Source of the DNA: Paracoccaceae bacterium
GTDB lineage: Bacteria; Pseudomonadota; Alphaproteobacteria; Rhodobacterales; Rhodobacteraceae
Direction of reading: 5' to 3'
Assembly (NCBI GenBank): GCA_003545125.1
Contig: DQCI01000023.1
Span: 1 to 11,093, forward strand
DNA: 11,093 bases
Below, in pieces: positions 1 to 7,479 of this stretch; position 1 is the stretch's first letter; each line of letters starts with the position of its first letter. A program made the position numbers and the translations under genes. The notes beneath the pieces were generated by a model that searched no databases, was not told the origin of the DNA, and saw only the letters and a program-made list of their open reading frames with translations.

Positions 1-1
1 T

Positions 2-376
2 ACGCAGGTCCCGGGCTGGAGCATCGTCGCGCACAAGTTTTCGGGCGCGTTCGGTGGCTGCTCGGCCTGGACCGAACAGCCCGGCGGTTTCCAACTCCAT
101 CTCGGCAACACCGGCACCGAATGGCGGCTCGCGACCACTTTCAACCCGGCCGACCGGATCTCCGGTAGCATCGAGGTCGACGGCCAGCGATGGACCACGT
201 CGTTTTTGAGCAACGGCGAGATGCTGGTGAGCCCGCTGACCGGACCGCTCGTCGACGCCGCTGCCGCCGGTCACCAGATGCGCCTGTTCCTCGGGGGCAA
301 CGTGCTGACGTTTTCAATGGCCGGGTCGCGGGGCGCGATCAACGCGGTGTTCGACTGCCTGCGCCAACCCTGGTAG
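2..376 (+). CDS. Hypothetical protein, C-terminal fragment (5' end outside window)
   Basis: An open frame enters from the left edge and ends at a TAG at 374-376, giving 124 C-terminal residues. I do not recognise the family. The fragment is rich in Gly, Ser and Thr, has alternating polar and hydrophobic segments typical of beta structure, and has no obvious membrane helix. It contains two cysteines, at fragment residues 20 and 119, the second only five residues from the C-terminus. Such a pair could form a disulfide in an exported protein, but the N-terminus that would show a signal peptide is missing. Codon use, with G/C at most third positions, matches the neighbouring genes and supports real coding. 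The gene converges on oppF, and a palindrome array starts 22 nt after its stop. Reality of the gene is fairly sure; function is unknown. Confidence 0.7.
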   Translation, partial: TQVPGWSIVAHKFSGAFGGCSAWTEQPGGFQLHLGNTGTEWRLATTFNPADRISGSIEVDGQRWTTSFLSNGEMLVSPLTGPLVDAAAAGHQMRLFLGGNVLTFSMAGSRGAINAVFDCLRQPW

Positions 377-398
377 CGCGCCTGCGGGACGGCGGCCG

Positions 399-494
399 AA
401 GCGGTTTCGAAACCGCTTGGAAACGCGTTTGAAAACGCGTTCGCACGGCGCTTGGAAGCGCCGTTCCCCGGGGGACGCCCGCGCGCGCGGGCGT
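399..494. repeat. Array of four 20-nt palindromes between convergent genes
   Basis: Four perfect inverted repeats follow each other at 399-418, 422-441, 445-464 and 475-494. Each has 9-bp arms and a 2-nt centre. Left arms are AAGCGGTTT, AACGCGTTT, ACGGCGCTT and ACGCCCGCG; centres are CG, GA, GG and CG; each right arm is the exact reverse complement of its left arm. The first three lie on an exact 23-nt period with 3-nt spacers (GGA, CGC). The fourth follows a 10-nt spacer that itself holds CCCCGGGG. Arm sequences differ between units while pairing is always complete. The array lies between the stop codons of the upstream gene (376) and oppF (501-503), so it could fold in both 3' ends and act as a two-way terminator or RNA-stability element. 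No T-run follows, so it is not a classical intrinsic terminator. The structure is seen directly; function is inferred. Confidence 0.9.
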
Positions 495-500
495 ACGCGC

Positions 501-1486
<986 letters not shown>

Positions 1487-1490
<4 letters not shown>

Positions 1491-2464
1491 GCCAGCTCCT
1501 CCAGGCTCCGGTGACAGGCGCGGGTGCGGGTCTCGAACCCTTCCGCGGGTTTCAGCACCGGCCGTTCGGTCCAGCAACGGTCATCGGCAAACTCGCAGCG
1601 CGGTACGAACGGGCAGCCCGCCGGCATGTTCATCATGTTGGGCGGGTTTCCGGGGATGGTCTCGAGCGCCGCGGTCTCCTTGTCGAGCCGCGGCACCGCT
1701 TTGAGCAGCCCCAGCGTATAAGGGTGCGTCGGCCGCTCGAAGATGCCTTCGGTGGTGCCGTGCTCCATCACCTGGCCGCCGTACATCACCAGGGTCTCGA
1801 CGCAGCTCCCGGCAACCACGCCCAGATCGTGGGTGATGAGGACGATCGCCATGCCGAACTCTTTCTGGAGATCGGCGAGCAGCGTCATGATCTGCGCCTG
1901 CACGGTCACGTCCAGCGCCGTGGTCGGCTCGTCGGCGATCAGGATGTCGGGCTGGCACAGAAGGCTCATCGCGATCATCACCCGCTGGCGCATCCCGCCC
2001 GAGAACTCGTGCGGGTACATCGTCACCCGGGCCTTCGCCTCGGGAATGCGCACCGCGTCGAGCAGCCGCACGCTCTCGGCGATGGCCGCTCGTTTCGAGA
2101 TCCCGCGGTGATGCACCAGCACCTCGGCCATCTGGTCGGAGACGCGCAGGTAAGGGTTCAGAGAGGTCATCGGATCCTGAAAGATCATCGCGATCTTCTC
2201 CATCCGGATCCGGTTCATCTTCGCGGCTTCGAGGTTCAGGATCTCCATGCCTTCGAGCTTCGCCGAGCCGGTGGCGCGGCCGTTCGAGGCGAGCAGGCCG
2301 GTGATGCCGAACACCAGCTGGCTCTTGCCGGACCCGCTTTCACCGACGATCCCGAGGGTCTCGCCGCGGCGCAGGTCGAACGAGATCCTGTCGACGGCCG
2401 TGACGGTGCCGTCGGGCGTGTCGAAACTGACCCGCAGGTCGCGCACTTCAAGAAATTCTGTCAT
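1487..2464 (-). CDS. oppD: Oligopeptide ABC transporter ATP-binding protein OppD
   Basis: Cytoplasmic ATPase of 325 aa that powers peptide import together with OppF. Motifs in order are Walker A GESGSGKS (41-48), Q-loop Gln96, signature FSGGMRQR (154-161), Walker B ILIADEP (174-180), D-loop ALDV and switch His212. The C-terminal part carries HPYT (247-250) and a four-cysteine set at 284, 290, 297 and 317, parallel to that in OppF. Length is usual for OppD/DppD proteins. The start is firm: AGGAGG lies 8 nt upstream and overlaps the oppC stop codon, while the oppD stop overlaps the oppF start. DppD is the alternative name, but the E. coli-like A-B-C-D-F gene order and the form of the binding protein favour Opp. 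The exact substrate range cannot be read from sequence. Confidence 0.95.
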
Positions 2465-2472
2465 GGCCCAAG

Positions 2473-2478
2473 CCTCCT
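2473..2478 (-). promoter_or_regulatory. Shine-Dalgarno of oppD overlapping the oppC stop
   Basis: On the minus strand AGGAGG shares two bases with the oppC TAG stop (2477-2479) and lies 8 nt before the oppD ATG. This near-ideal site fixes the oppD start and allows terminating oppC ribosomes to reload on oppD. Confidence 0.8.
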
Positions 2479-3412
2479 AGCGGTCTTTCGGGTCGAGCGC
2501 ATCGCGCAGACCGTCGCCGATGAAGAAAAAGGCGAAGATCGAGATCACGAAGAAGCCGAGCGGGAAGAAGAGCTGCCACAGCGTACCGTAGCCCATGGTC
2601 GAGGTACCCTCGGAGATCAGCGCCCCCCACGAGGTGAGCGGTTCCTGCACGCCGAGCCCCAGGAACGAGATGAAGCTCTCGGTGAGGATCATCTGCGGCA
2701 CCAGCAGGGTCGCATAGACCACGACCACGCCGAGCAGGTTGGGCACCACATGGCGGCGGATGATGGTGAACCAGGGCACCCCGGTGGCCACCGCCGCCTC
2801 GATGAATTCCTTGTTCTTGATCGACAGCGTCTGGCCGCGCACGATCCGGCTCATATCGAGCCAGGCGGTCAGACCGATGCCGACGAACAGCATCCCGATC
2901 GAGCGGCCGAAGACCACCAGCAGCAGGATCAACACGAACATGTAGGGGATCGACATGGCGATATCGACGAACCGCATCATCGCGTTGTCGACCCGTCCGC
3001 CGATGAAGCCCGCGACCGCGCCGTAGGTGGTGCCGACGAACACCGCGATGAGCGCGCCGACGACGCCGACCATCAGGCTGATCCGGGTGCCCTGCACGAC
3101 CCGGTTGTAGAGATCGCGCCCCGAGTCGTCGAAGCCGAAGAAATGTCCGTTGGCGAGCGAGGGCTTGCCCATTTCCTTGACGTTGCCAAGCACGTCCCAG
3201 TCGATGGTTTCGTTGTCCCAGGGGCTCAGCGCGTGGCCGAAGAAGGCGAAACCCGCGACGAGAACCAGGACCACAAGCGAGACCATCGCCGCCTTGTTGC
3301 GCAGGAACCGGGTGCGGGCGTCGGCCCAGAGCGAGCGGCCCTTCACCTCGTCCATGCGTTGGGCCATCTCGGCCGTCTTCGGCTGTTGTGGATTAAGCGT
3401 AACGTTTGTCAT
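2477..3412 (-). CDS. oppC: Oligopeptide ABC transporter permease OppC
   Basis: Inner-membrane permease subunit of 311 aa that forms the transport channel with OppB. A polar N-terminal tail (about 1-40) precedes the first membrane helix (about 42-60). A periplasmic stretch follows with the family motif FGFDDSGRDLYNRV (92-105), then further helices near 112-135, 148-168, 172-186, 227-248 and 283-301. The EAA loop that docks on the ATPases is at about 205-225 (EAAVATGVPWFTIIRRHVVP). Length and topology match OppC/DppC. It starts 13 nt after the oppB stop, with a purine-rich AGGGGCGGCAGG stretch upstream serving as ribosome binding site. It is followed by oppD, whose ribosome binding site overlaps its stop codon. 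Confidence 0.94.
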   Translation of the reverse strand: MTNVTLNPQQPKTAEMAQRMDEVKGRSLWADARTRFLRNKAAMVSLVVLVLVAGFAFFGHALSPWDNETIDWDVLGNVKEMGKPSLANGHFFGFDDSGRDLYNRVVQGTRISLMVGVVGALIAVFVGTTYGAVAGFIGGRVDNAMMRFVDIAMSIPYMFVLILLLVVFGRSIGMLFVGIGLTAWLDMSRIVRGQTLSIKNKEFIEAAVATGVPWFTIIRRHVVPNLLGVVVVYATLLVPQMILTESFISFLGLGVQEPLTSWGALISEGTSTMGYGTLWQLFFPLGFFVISIFAFFFIGDGLRDALDPKDR

Positions 3413-3425
3413 GCCTGCCGCCCCT

Positions 3426-4349
3426 TCACAGCCGGATCTTCGGGTCGATCCAGGCGTAGAGGATATCGACCACCATGTTGAACAGGATCGTCATCGACCC
3501 GAGCAGGAAGGTCAGCCCCATCATCACCGCGTAGTCGCGGTTGAAGGCGGCGTTGACGTAGAAATAGCCGATCCCGCCCGTCGAAAAGATCGAATCGATG
3601 ATGAAGGAGCCGGTGACCATCGCGACAAAGGCCGGGCCGAGGTAGGAGACCACCGGCAGGATCGCCGGCTTGAGCGCATGGCGCCAGATGATGACATTTT
3701 CGGGCAGGCCCTTGGCGCGCGCCGTGCGGATGAAGTTGGAGCGCAAGACCTCCAGCATCGACGAGCGTGTCAGGCGCGCGACCGACGCCATGTAGGAGGT
3801 GGAAAGCGCGATCACCGGCATGATCACGTGGTTCCATTGGCCGCCGTTCCAGCCGCCGCCGGGCAGGAGCCCGAGCCAGAGGGTGAAGATCAGGATCAGG
3901 ATCGGCGCCATCACGAAGTTGGGCAGCACCTGCGCGCCGATGGTGAACCCGACCGCGAAATAGTCGAGCCAGGTGTTCTGCCGGATCGCCGCGGCGATGC
4001 CCAGCGCGCCGCCAACGATGATCGCCAGCGCGAATGCGATGGTTCCGTAAGTCAGGGTCACCGGGAAACCTTGTGCGATGATGTCGTTCACCGTGCGGTC
4101 CTTGTACTTGTAGGACGGCCCGAAATCGAACTCGGTGACGATGCCGGTGATGTAACTCAGGAGCTGCTTCCAGGTCGGCTGGTCGAGCCCGTATTTCGCC
4201 TCGATATTCGCGAGGACCTGCGGCGGCAGGGGGCGTTCGGAGGTGAACGGACCACCGGGCGCGAATTGCATCAGGTAGAACGACAAGATCAACAGGACGA
4301 GCAACGTCGGTATGGCGACGGCGAGTCGCCGGATGATGAAGCTGAACAT
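3426..4349 (-). CDS. oppB: Oligopeptide ABC transporter permease OppB
   Basis: Inner-membrane permease subunit of 307 aa. It has the typical OppB start, a short cytoplasmic end (MFSFIIRRLA) and a first helix at about 9-28, followed by the periplasmic APGGPF motif (30-35). Further helices lie near 99-121, 131-160, 174-190, 231-252 and 280-300. The EAA loop is at about 208-228 (TARAKGLPENVIIWRHALKP), the coupling site for the ATP-binding subunits. Length is normal for OppB/DppB. The start is preceded by a GGGGGCC-like purine stretch, weaker than the ribosome binding sites of oppD and oppF. It follows oppA after 71 nt that contain a very stable hairpin, so its expression may be set lower than that of oppA. 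Confidence 0.95.
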   Translation of the reverse strand: MFSFIIRRLAVAIPTLLVLLILSFYLMQFAPGGPFTSERPLPPQVLANIEAKYGLDQPTWKQLLSYITGIVTEFDFGPSYKYKDRTVNDIIAQGFPVTLTYGTIAFALAIIVGGALGIAAAIRQNTWLDYFAVGFTIGAQVLPNFVMAPILILIFTLWLGLLPGGGWNGGQWNHVIMPVIALSTSYMASVARLTRSSMLEVLRSNFIRTARAKGLPENVIIWRHALKPAILPVVSYLGPAFVAMVTGSFIIDSIFSTGGIGYFYVNAAFNRDYAVMMGLTFLLGSMTILFNMVVDILYAWIDPKIRL

Positions 4350-4370
4350 GTGGAGGCCCCCGGAAATATG

Positions 4371-4404
4371 CCGGACGCCGCGGGGTCTCCCCCGCGACGT
4401 CCGA
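4371..4404 (-). promoter_or_regulatory. Strong hairpin with GNRA loop between oppA and oppB
   Basis: In the oppA-oppB gap the minus-strand RNA can form a 13-bp stem (4373-4385 with 4390-4402), extendable to 15 bp at the base, closed by the tetraloop GAGA, a GNRA type. All pairs are Watson-Crick except two G-U wobbles, and most are G-C. No U-tract follows. It is therefore more likely an RNA-stability or processing element, or a partial terminator, protecting the oppA message and lowering downstream expression. This is common practice in binding-protein transporter operons, where the binding protein is needed in excess. The fold is seen; the role is inferred. Confidence 0.75.
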
Positions 4405-4420
4405 TGGCTTCTTTACTCGA

Positions 4421-6043
4421 TCACTCGGCGACTTTGTAGAGGTCTTTCGAGTACCAGTTTTGCTCCACGTTCTGCACCGGCCAGGACCCGGAGATTGCCG
4501 GGCTCATCATGTAAACGCCAGCGTAGTGGTAGATCGGGATGATCGGCATCTCGGCGGCCAGGATCTCTTCGATCCGCGTATAGTTGGCCTGCGGATCTTC
4601 CAGCGACTTGGCTTCGCCGAGCAGCGTGTCGACCTCTTCGTTGTGATAGGCCGCGTCGTTGTAGCCCGAATCGGTGTGGACGAGGTCGAGGAAGGTCGAG
4701 GCCTCGTTGTAGTCGCCGCACCAGGCGCCCCGCGCGACCTGGAAGTCGTGGTCGCCACGGGTTTCCAGGAAGGTCTTCCATTCCTGATTTTCGAGCGTGA
4801 CGGCAACACCGAGCGTCTGCTTCCACATCTGCGCGACCGCGATGCCGATTTTCTTGTGGGCTTCGGAGGTGTTGTAGAGGTAGGTGAGCTCAAGCGGGTT
4901 GTCGGGGCCGTAGCCGGCTGATGCCATCAGTTCGACGGCTTTTGCGTTACGCTCGTCCTGGGTCCAGGTCGAATAGTCGACCGTCGGCACCTCGAAGTTG
5001 GCGGTGGCCGCCGGGGTGAAGGAATACGCCGGGAACTGACCGCCCTGAAGCACCTTCTCGACGATGATGTCGCGGTCGACGGCATAGGACAACGCCAGGC
5101 GCACGTCGTTGTTCATCGTGGCCTCGGGGCCTCGGTCCGACAGGTTGAAATTGAAGTAGTAGCTGCACAGACGCGGGAAGCTCAACGCCTGGTCGGGATA
5201 CTCTTCCTTCATCGACGGATACTGGCCGGCCGGCACTTCGGTGCGGTCCAGCTCGCCGGCGAGGTAGCGGGTGAGCGCCACGTTCTCGTCGTTGATGACC
5301 AGCGCTACGACATCGTCGATGATGGTGCCATCGTTGTCCCAGTACATCTCGTTGCGCGAGCGCACCGAGCGTTCCTGCGGCACGTGCTCGGTGAGCACGT
5401 AGGCACCGTTCGAGACGATGTTTTCCGGCGCGGTCCAGTCGGCGCCAAACTCGTCGATCACCCATTTCGGCGACGGGAAGGTCGAGGCGTGGGTGGTGGT
5501 CAGCGGGAAGTAGGGCAGCGGGGCCGAAAGGGTGACCACGAGGGTGTGATCGTCGGTCGCCGAAACGCCGAGCTCTTCCACGCCCATCTCGCCGGCGGTC
5601 ACGGCTTCACCGTTCGCCAGTCCCATCACCGAGACGAACCACTGGTAGGGGGAGGCGGTTTCCGGGTCGGCGAGGCGGCGCCAGCCGTAGACGAAATCGC
5701 CCGCCGTCACCGGCTTGCCGTCCGACCACTTGGCTTCGGGGCGCAGGGAGAAGGTGTAGGTCAGCTTGTCTTCCGAGACTTCATGCGAGAGGGCGACACC
5801 GGGCACGAGGTTGCCGTCGGCATCCTGGTTGTAGAGGCCTTCGAACAGATCGCGGACAATCTCGGAGCCGGATACGTCTTCGACGATCTGCGGGTCGACC
5901 GAGCTGTGCTCGTCGAGCACCCGGTAGGTAAACGTCTGGTCGTCGGCCAGGGCCGAGCCGTCCGGGGCGGTGCCGGCGGCAAGCGCGGGGCTCGCGAAGG
6001 CAAGCGCGGACGCGAACAGGGCCGACTTCATGGAGATGTGCAT
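4421..6043 (-). CDS. oppA: Periplasmic oligopeptide-binding protein OppA
   Basis: Substrate-binding protein of 540 aa (SBP_bac_5, cluster C) that captures peptides in the periplasm and delivers them to OppBC. An N-terminal signal peptide is visible: Met-His-Ile-Ser-Met-Lys, a hydrophobic core, then SPALA before AG, so cleavage is likely after residue 22. There is no lipobox Cys. The mature protein shows the OppA hallmarks LRPEAKWSDGKPVTAGDFVYGWRR (split here as LRPEAKWSDG and KPVTAGDFVYGWRR, about 100-123) and SYAVDRDII in the middle. The ATG at 6041-6043 is preferred because GAGGAG lies 10 nt upstream. The internal Met5 has no ribosome binding site, though it would also leave a functional signal peptide. 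It is the first gene of the operon, divergent from deoC. Peptide transport is very likely; another substrate of this fold, such as murein peptides, is possible. Confidence 0.94.
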   Translation of the reverse strand: MHISMKSALFASALAFASPALAAGTAPDGSALADDQTFTYRVLDEHSSVDPQIVEDVSGSEIVRDLFEGLYNQDADGNLVPGVALSHEVSEDKLTYTFSLRPEAKWSDGKPVTAGDFVYGWRRLADPETASPYQWFVSVMGLANGEAVTAGEMGVEELGVSATDDHTLVVTLSAPLPYFPLTTTHASTFPSPKWVIDEFGADWTAPENIVSNGAYVLTEHVPQERSVRSRNEMYWDNDGTIIDDVVALVINDENVALTRYLAGELDRTEVPAGQYPSMKEEYPDQALSFPRLCSYYFNFNLSDRGPEATMNNDVRLALSYAVDRDIIVEKVLQGGQFPAYSFTPAATANFEVPTVDYSTWTQDERNAKAVELMASAGYGPDNPLELTYLYNTSEAHKKIGIAVAQMWKQTLGVAVTLENQEWKTFLETRGDHDFQVARGAWCGDYNEASTFLDLVHTDSGYNDAAYHNEEVDTLLGEAKSLEDPQANYTRIEEILAAEMPIIPIYHYAGVYMMSPAISGSWPVQNVEQNWYSKDLYKVAE

Positions 6044-6366
6044 GGGTTTGTGACTCCTCTGTTGTTTTTTGGGTCACACGCGCAGGGCTTGGTCTTTCGG
6101 TGAAAAGACTCACCGCCCCGCGCGCGCATGGCGGGCAGTCTAGCTGCAAGCCCGCGGCATGGACAACTCTTTCGCCGGACTTGCCGGTCAACCCCATGAC
6201 ACAGATCAAACCGGGGGCTTCTCAAGGGCTTGCCGCCCGGGGTTTCCTCGAAGATGCGAAAGTCTTACGCGACGTCATGCCCCTGGCTTTGACCTACCGG
6301 TAAATCTTGCCAATCCAGACCTTGCGTGCGACTCTGGCGTGCAAAGCCCGCGATAGGGGAGGAGAC
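6044..6366. promoter_or_regulatory. Divergent promoter region between oppA and deoC
   Basis: This 323-nt gap holds no convincing gene. It must contain the promoters of the opp operon (leftward) and of deoC-aldehyde dehydrogenase (rightward). For opp, the best match is TTGTCC (6161-6166, minus) and TAGACT (6137-6142, minus) with an 18-nt spacer, four of six consensus bases in each box. For deoC, TTGACC at 6289-6294 is a possible -35, but the -10 at the right distance is poor. An 8-bp palindrome TACCGGTA (6295-6302) directly follows that -35 and could be an operator core. The deoC ribosome binding site is the purine run at 6355-6364. No regulator gene is present in the window. Confidence 0.45.
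6091..6114 (-). promoter_or_regulatory. Two mutually exclusive hairpins in the predicted oppA leader
   Basis: Two short inverted repeats interlock here. GGTGA (6099-6103) pairs with TCACC (6110-6114) across 6 nt, and GTCTTT (6092-6097) pairs with AAAGAC (6104-6109) across 6 nt. The second uses the loop of the first, so both cannot form at once. They lie about 50-70 nt upstream of the oppA start, downstream of the candidate promoter. They could be a small RNA switch, overlapping protein sites, or chance. Seen in sequence; function is speculative. Confidence 0.35.
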
Positions 6367-7365
6367 ATGAAGACCGATACCGTGCGCACGGGCGGGGAGA
6401 CAGCGCAGCTTCCCCAGGCGGTCGAAACCCGCAACCCCGGCCAGCCGCTCGACATGGACTGGGTGATGTCCGCCCAGGCCAACCGCTCCGCCATCGAACG
6501 GCGCGCCGCGACGATCGGCACCCGGCGCTCGGTAAAAAAGGCGCACCAGGCCGCTTGGCTGCTCAAGGCTATCAGCATGATCGACCTCACCACGCTGGCC
6601 GGCGACGACACGCCCGGCCGGGTCCGGCGGCTCTGCGCCAAGGCCGCGCATCCGGTGCGCGCCGAGCTGCTCGAAGCCCTCGACATGCCCGGGCTCACAA
6701 CCGGCGCGGTCTGCGTCTACCACGAGATGGTGGCCACCGCCGTCGAGGCGCTCGCGGGCACCGGCGTTCCCGTTGCTGCCGTCTCCACTGGCTTCCCCGC
6801 GGGGCTTTCCCCCTACCGGCTCCGGATCGCCGAGATCGGCGAGAGCGTTGCCGCCGGCGCCCGTGAGATCGACATCGTCATTTCGCGCCGCCACGTGCTC
6901 ACCGGCAATTGGCAGGCGCTGTACGACGAGGTGCGCGAGATGCGCGCCGAATGCGGCGAGGCGCACCTGAAAACCATCCTAGCCACCGGCGAGCTGGGTT
7001 CTTTGCGCAACGTCGCACGCGCCTCGCTGGTCTGCATGATGGCGGGGGCCGATTTCATCAAGACCTCCACCGGCAAGGAAAGCGTCAACGCCACCCTGCC
7101 CGTCAGCCTGGTGATGATGCGCGCGATCCGCGACTACCATGAGCGCACCGGCTACCGGGTCGGCTACAAGCCCGCCGGTGGCATCTCCACGGCGAAGGAT
7201 TCGCTTACTTACCTGGCGCTGCTCAAGGAAGAATTGGGCGACGCCTGGCTCACCCCGCATCTCTTCCGCTTCGGCGCCTCGTCGCTGCTGCTCGACATCG
7301 AACGCCAGCTCGAACACTACGTCACCGGCCATTACTCGGCAGGATACCGCCATGCGATGGGGTGA
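6367..7365 (+). CDS. deoC: Deoxyribose-phosphate aldolase (DERA), eukaryote-like form
   Basis: Class I aldolase of 332 aa that cleaves 2-deoxy-D-ribose-5-phosphate to glyceraldehyde-3-phosphate and acetaldehyde in deoxynucleoside catabolism; cytoplasmic. The Schiff-base lysine lies in FIKTSTGK (Lys232), the second catalytic lysine in GYKPAGGIST (Lys268), and the catalytic aspartate in EIDIVISR (Asp169). An N-terminal extension of about 60 residues before KAISMIDLTTLAGDD, and blocks such as AHLKTILATGELG and LKEELGD, resemble the human/animal DERA type as I remember it more than the 259-aa E. coli enzyme. The start at 6367 follows the purine run AGGGGAGGAG. An upstream in-frame TTG at 6307 would add 20 residues without a ribosome binding site. 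It is followed after 114 nt by an aldehyde dehydrogenase that may take its acetaldehyde. Confidence 0.95.
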   Translation: MKTDTVRTGGETAQLPQAVETRNPGQPLDMDWVMSAQANRSAIERRAATIGTRRSVKKAHQAAWLLKAISMIDLTTLAGDDTPGRVRRLCAKAAHPVRAELLEALDMPGLTTGAVCVYHEMVATAVEALAGTGVPVAAVSTGFPAGLSPYRLRIAEIGESVAAGAREIDIVISRRHVLTGNWQALYDEVREMRAECGEAHLKTILATGELGSLRNVARASLVCMMAGADFIKTSTGKESVNATLPVSLVMMRAIRDYHERTGYRVGYKPAGGISTAKDSLTYLALLKEELGDAWLTPHLFRFGASSLLLDIERQLEHYVTGHYSAGYRHAMG

Positions 7366-7373
7366 GCCCGAAA

Positions 7374-7442
7374 CGAAATCCGAAGCGGATTTCGGTGCAA
7401 ATTCCGCAACGGAATTTGTTACGATTTCCGCGCCGGAAATCG
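7374..7442. repeat. Tandem array of three 21-nt hairpins on a 24-nt period
   Basis: In the deoC-aldehyde dehydrogenase gap, three perfect inverted repeats start at 7374, 7398 and 7422, exactly 24 nt apart. Each has 9-bp arms, a 3-nt loop and a 3-nt spacer. Left arms are CGAAATCCG, CAAATTCCG and CGATTTCCG; loops are AAG, CAA and CGC; right arms are exact reverse complements. Spacers are GTG and TTA. Every change in a left arm is matched in its right arm, so the fold is conserved rather than the bases. The hairpins would sit in the intercistronic part of the deoC-aldh message and could stabilise or separate the two cistrons, or partly terminate. The frame 7139-7483 reads through them without a stop as degenerate octapeptides and ends overlapping the next ATG; I regard this as a by-product of the period. 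Confidence 0.92.
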
Positions 7443-7479
7443 CCCTGGCCCCGACCGTCTCAATAGCAAAGGTCGCACC

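Noticed and set aside
399..494. CRISPR-like array
   Set aside because: The period is only 23 nt, with no conserved repeat and no spacers of normal length. The regularity is of structure, not sequence.
1491..1577. N-terminal extension of OppF by 29 residues
   Set aside because: It lies entirely within the oppD coding end in another frame, and the residues do not resemble OppF. The start at 1490 has a clear ribosome binding site and ATGA overlap.
1511..3481. A 656-aa open frame on the plus strand opposite oppD and oppC
   Set aside because: It lies antisense to two well-defined transporter genes, is rich in His, Arg, Asp and Glu with no fold pattern, and follows from GC-biased third positions of the genes on the other strand.
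3150..4439. A 429-aa open frame on the plus strand opposite oppB and oppC
   Set aside because: It is antisense to oppB/oppC, of low complexity and charge-rich, with no ribosome binding site; a codon-bias shadow.
6208..6245. Large inverted repeat AAACCGGGGGC to GCCCGGGGTTT in the divergent promoter region
   Set aside because: The arms pair only in part (five outer pairs, then mismatches), so it is no better than expected in GC-rich DNA.
6307..6366. Upstream TTG start for deoC adding 20 residues
   Set aside because: It has no ribosome binding site, while the ATG at 6367 directly follows a strong purine-rich site.
7374..7442. Rho-independent terminator of deoC
   Set aside because: Hairpins are present but no T-run follows any of them, and the next gene is close and co-directional. 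A partial terminator cannot be excluded, but the label is not supported.
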